Origin: an uncultured Agathobaculum sp. | GTDB lineage: Bacteria > Bacillota > Clostridia > Oscillospirales > Butyricicoccaceae | DNA length: 64,000 bases | Direction of reading: 5' to 3' | Assembly: GCA_934504345.1 (NCBI GenBank) | Contig: CAKSVR010000009.1 | Location: 1-64,000 of the forward strand | In this document: piece after piece, positions 62,094 to 64,000 of the stretch | How positions within the stretch are numbered: the stretch's first letter is position 1 | Layout of the letters: the number at the start of each line of letters is the position of its first letter | Position numbers and translations under genes: made by a program | Notes under the pieces: generated by a model | What the model was told of the DNA's origin: nothing | The model's input: the letters and a program-made list of their open reading frames with translations, nothing else | Databases searched by the model: none

Positions 62094-62184
62094 GGCTTCT
62101 CCGTTCAGGGACTTTCGGTTTTTGTATGTTGTGTACGATAACGAACACGCAAAATCGCGTTCGTTATCGTACACAGTGTCGTTT

Positions 62185-62391
62185 TTACTGGATCTGCACG
62201 GATTCGCCGCCCAGCTCGACTGTATCGCCCGGGCGCAGCTTCTTGCCGCGCATGGTGCAGATTTCGCCGTTTACCAGCACTTCGCCCTCGGCAATGCGGA
62301 TCTTCGCCTCGCCGCCCGAGCTGACCAGATTGGCGAATTTGAGCAGCGCATCGAGCTTGATGAACTCGGTTTCAATCTTGATTTCAGTCAT
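62185..62391 (-). CDS. yaaA: S4-domain RNA-binding protein YaaA
   Basis: 68 residues with a single S4 fold (FIKLDALLKFANLVSSGGEA, EVLVNGEICTMRGKKLRPGD). The family sits between dnaN and recF and has been linked to ribosome assembly. Its start overlaps the dnaN end by 8 bp. Confidence 0.93.
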   Translation of the reverse strand: MTEIKIETEFIKLDALLKFANLVSSGGEAKIRIAEGEVLVNGEICTMRGKKLRPGDTVELGGESVQIQ

Positions 62392-63493
62392 TGGCTTTCA
62401 ACCTCACAGGCAGCACCAGATAGGTGTATTTGTCGCCCTCCATCGGCGAAATGATCATCGGGTTGAGCGCGCCCTTGAGCTGCAGCTTCACCTGATCGTC
62501 GCCGGCAGCGCGCAGCGCATCCAGCAGGTAGCGGTTGTTGAAGCCGATCTCGAGGTTCTCGATCGAACCCTCGAACGGGCATTCATCGTAGCTCTTGCCG
62601 ACCGCAGTCACGCACGAAAGCTGCATATAAGAGCCGTCAAAGTGGAAACGGACCGGATTTTTGAGCTTTTCGGACACGATGAGCGACACACGTTCGATGC
62701 AGGTGATGAGCTCGTGGCGGTCCGCCGAAACAACGTGCTCGAACTCATTCGGGATGGCAGCGCGGTAGTTGAGGAACTCGCCGTCAATAAGGCGGGTGAT
62801 GAGGGTCGTGCCGCCGATGCGGAACAGGATGTTCTTGCTGTCCGGGAAGATCTCCACCGGCTCGTCGTCATCGCTCAGGATGCGCTCGATCTCGCGCAGA
62901 GAAGCGCCCGGCACGACGAATTTCATATCCCCGGAAATGCCCTCAACGGTTTCGCGGCGGACAGACAGGCGGTAGCCGTCCACTGCAACGACATTCAGGC
63001 GATTTCCCTCGATCTCGAACAGGCAGCCGGTGTGGATCGGCTTGGATTCGTTGTCCGAAACCGAGAAAATGGTCTGCGCGATCATGCTTTTCAGGATCGG
63101 CTGGGGCAGAGAAAGCCCATTATTGCTCGAAACATCGGCCAGTGCCGGATATTCATCGGCTTCGTTCGCCATCAGGTTGAACACCGAACGGCCGCACTTG
63201 ATGGTGGTCATCAGCTTGTCGTCGGTTTCGAGGTAAACGACGTCCTGCGGCAGCTTGCGTACGATGTCAAGGATCAGGCGGGCATTCAGGACGATGCGGC
63301 CGGGCTCAACGACATCGACCTGCGCGGTCGTGCGGATGCCCATGGAAAGGTCGTAGCCGGTGATGGTCAGGGTGTCGGCATCTGCGGCCAGCAGCAGGCC
63401 CTCGAGCAGCGGCATCGAGCTCTTGCCCGTAACCGCGCGGGAGGCGATGCTGAGCAGGTTCAGCAGGGTTTCTTTTTCACAGGAAAATTTCAT
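62384..63493 (-). CDS. dnaN: DNA polymerase III subunit beta (sliding clamp)
   Basis: 369 residues with the three clamp domains (MKFSCEKETLLNLLSIASRA, PALADVSSNNGLSLPQPILK, and the C-terminal YTYLVLPVRL). First gene leftward of the origin. Confidence 0.98.
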   Translation of the reverse strand: MKFSCEKETLLNLLSIASRAVTGKSSMPLLEGLLLAADADTLTITGYDLSMGIRTTAQVDVVEPGRIVLNARLILDIVRKLPQDVVYLETDDKLMTTIKCGRSVFNLMANEADEYPALADVSSNNGLSLPQPILKSMIAQTIFSVSDNESKPIHTGCLFEIEGNRLNVVAVDGYRLSVRRETVEGISGDMKFVVPGASLREIERILSDDDEPVEIFPDSKNILFRIGGTTLITRLIDGEFLNYRAAIPNEFEHVVSADRHELITCIERVSLIVSEKLKNPVRFHFDGSYMQLSCVTAVGKSYDECPFEGSIENLEIGFNNRYLLDALRAAGDDQVKLQLKGALNPMIISPMEGDKYTYLVLPVRLKAND

Positions 63494-63919
63494 AGGTGCT
63501 CCTCTCAGAACTGGAAATGAAACATAAGGTCGGTTTATGCAGGGTATGCATATTTATTAGCGGGCATGACAATAGACTGTGCGAAAGCACAGATTTGCAT
63601 AGACGGGATCGCACACCGTGCATCCGGTACACAGCCCGCTTTCTCAAAATGAGAGAAAACGCTCTCAATAGAAAGGATAGGAAATAGTATTCGTAGTAGA
63701 GGCTGGGGAAACTGGGGAAAACCCCGAAAACCTCAGATGCGGCGCGGGAAATGTCGTACACAGGAAGCTGTGGACGAAAAATACACTGTCCACAGGGGAA
63801 ATTGTGCTTTTAGTTATCCACAAAGTTATCCATGTGGAATCCACAGGCTGGCTGGGGATAAATAAACTGTGCATTTTTCGGCTGTGGAAAACGGCTTTGC
63901 ACAAATGAACAGCCGGAGA
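63494..63919. other. Candidate oriC (dnaA-dnaN intergenic region)
   Basis: A cluster of DnaA-box-like 9-mers: TTATCCACA (63814-63822, perfect), TTATCCATG (63826), TGGGGATAA (63853-63861), TGTGGAAAA (63883-63891), TGTGGACGA (63769-63777), CTGTCCACA (63786-63794). An AT-richer stretch lies towards dnaN. Sits between dnaA and dnaN as in many Bacillota. Confidence 0.85.
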
Positions 63920-64000
63920 TCAGCCGTCGCCGCGGATGTTGTTATGCAGCTTTTTGATGACGTCCTCGGTTTCGCGGGAGTTCTTGCGCTCCTCCTCGAT
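63920..64000 (-). CDS. dnaA: Chromosomal replication initiator DnaA, C-terminal end
   Basis: The last 26 residues and stop of a leftward gene (IEEERKNSRETEDVIKKLHN, then NIRGDG). The assignment rests on position next to oriC and dnaN and on similarity to clostridial DnaA tails; the HTH lies outside the window. Confidence 0.75.
   Translation of the reverse strand: MEEERKNSRETEDVIKKLHNNIRGDG

Overview
This 64-kb chromosomal window is GC-rich and looks like a gut-type Bacillota of class Clostridia (Oscillospiraceae/Butyricicoccaceae-like). Evidence: a Trp T-box riboswitch, a Dlt-like operon, RemB beside gyrB, SLH-domain surface proteins, BlaI/BlaR1-type regulation and a CGAA-n-TTCG LexA box. 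The genus is inference. No rRNA, CRISPR array, prophage or transposase was seen.

Layout. 0-8.5 kb: tail of an AGCS amino-acid:Na+ symporter, a cyclophilin lipoprotein, a MoxR ATPase, a MerR/GyrI regulator, a VWA/metallopeptidase-like protein, an LRR protein, then a T-box-controlled trpB. 8.6-15.1 kb: tRNA-Arg and a five-gene adenylation/ACP/MBOAT/SGNH-deacetylase operon (Dlt-like envelope acylation). 15.4-18.2 kb: recX-recA (SOS), a DtxR regulator and a small membrane protein. 18.3-20.4 kb: aguA-aguB (agmatine to putrescine). 21-24.3 kb: tRNA-Thr, rpsF-ssb-rpsR, and a TetR-trpS pair. 24.4-35.4 kb: an SLH/L,D-transpeptidase, a zinc-ribbon/LprI protein, a NifX-DUF134 pair, a 34-residue peptide gene, and a 1358-residue SLH protein. 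35.5-48.4 kb: a GHKL/LytTR two-component pair, rnhA, transporters, cysE, a wecC-like dehydrogenase, phospholipase C, a radical SAM protein, proC, a DMT exporter and three tRNAs. 48.6-54.4 kb: blaI-blaR1-like pair and a barnase/barstar cassette. 54.6-64 kb: gyrA, ltaE, gyrB, remB, recF, yaaA, dnaN, oriC and the end of dnaA, all leftward, so the window lies on the replichore left of the origin.

The most striking non-genic content is interspersed structured repeats. Family A is a unit of about 220 bp made of six consecutive hairpins in fixed order; six copies are visible. The stem sequences change between copies while pairing is kept. Two intact copies share the same ends and are each bracketed by a direct duplication (23-32 bp) of a terminator-like hairpin, as if the unit inserts into terminators. 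A 21-bp duplication of the 5' part of tRNA-Thr around a 123-bp hairpin-rich insert suggests similar behaviour. Family B is a second hairpin mosaic, including a near-palindromic pair at 27.4-28.2 kb. REPIN-like GTAGGGCGGGGTG elements and 7-bp-periodic GAGTGRA purine tracts also recur. Coding genes are otherwise mostly conserved housekeeping functions.
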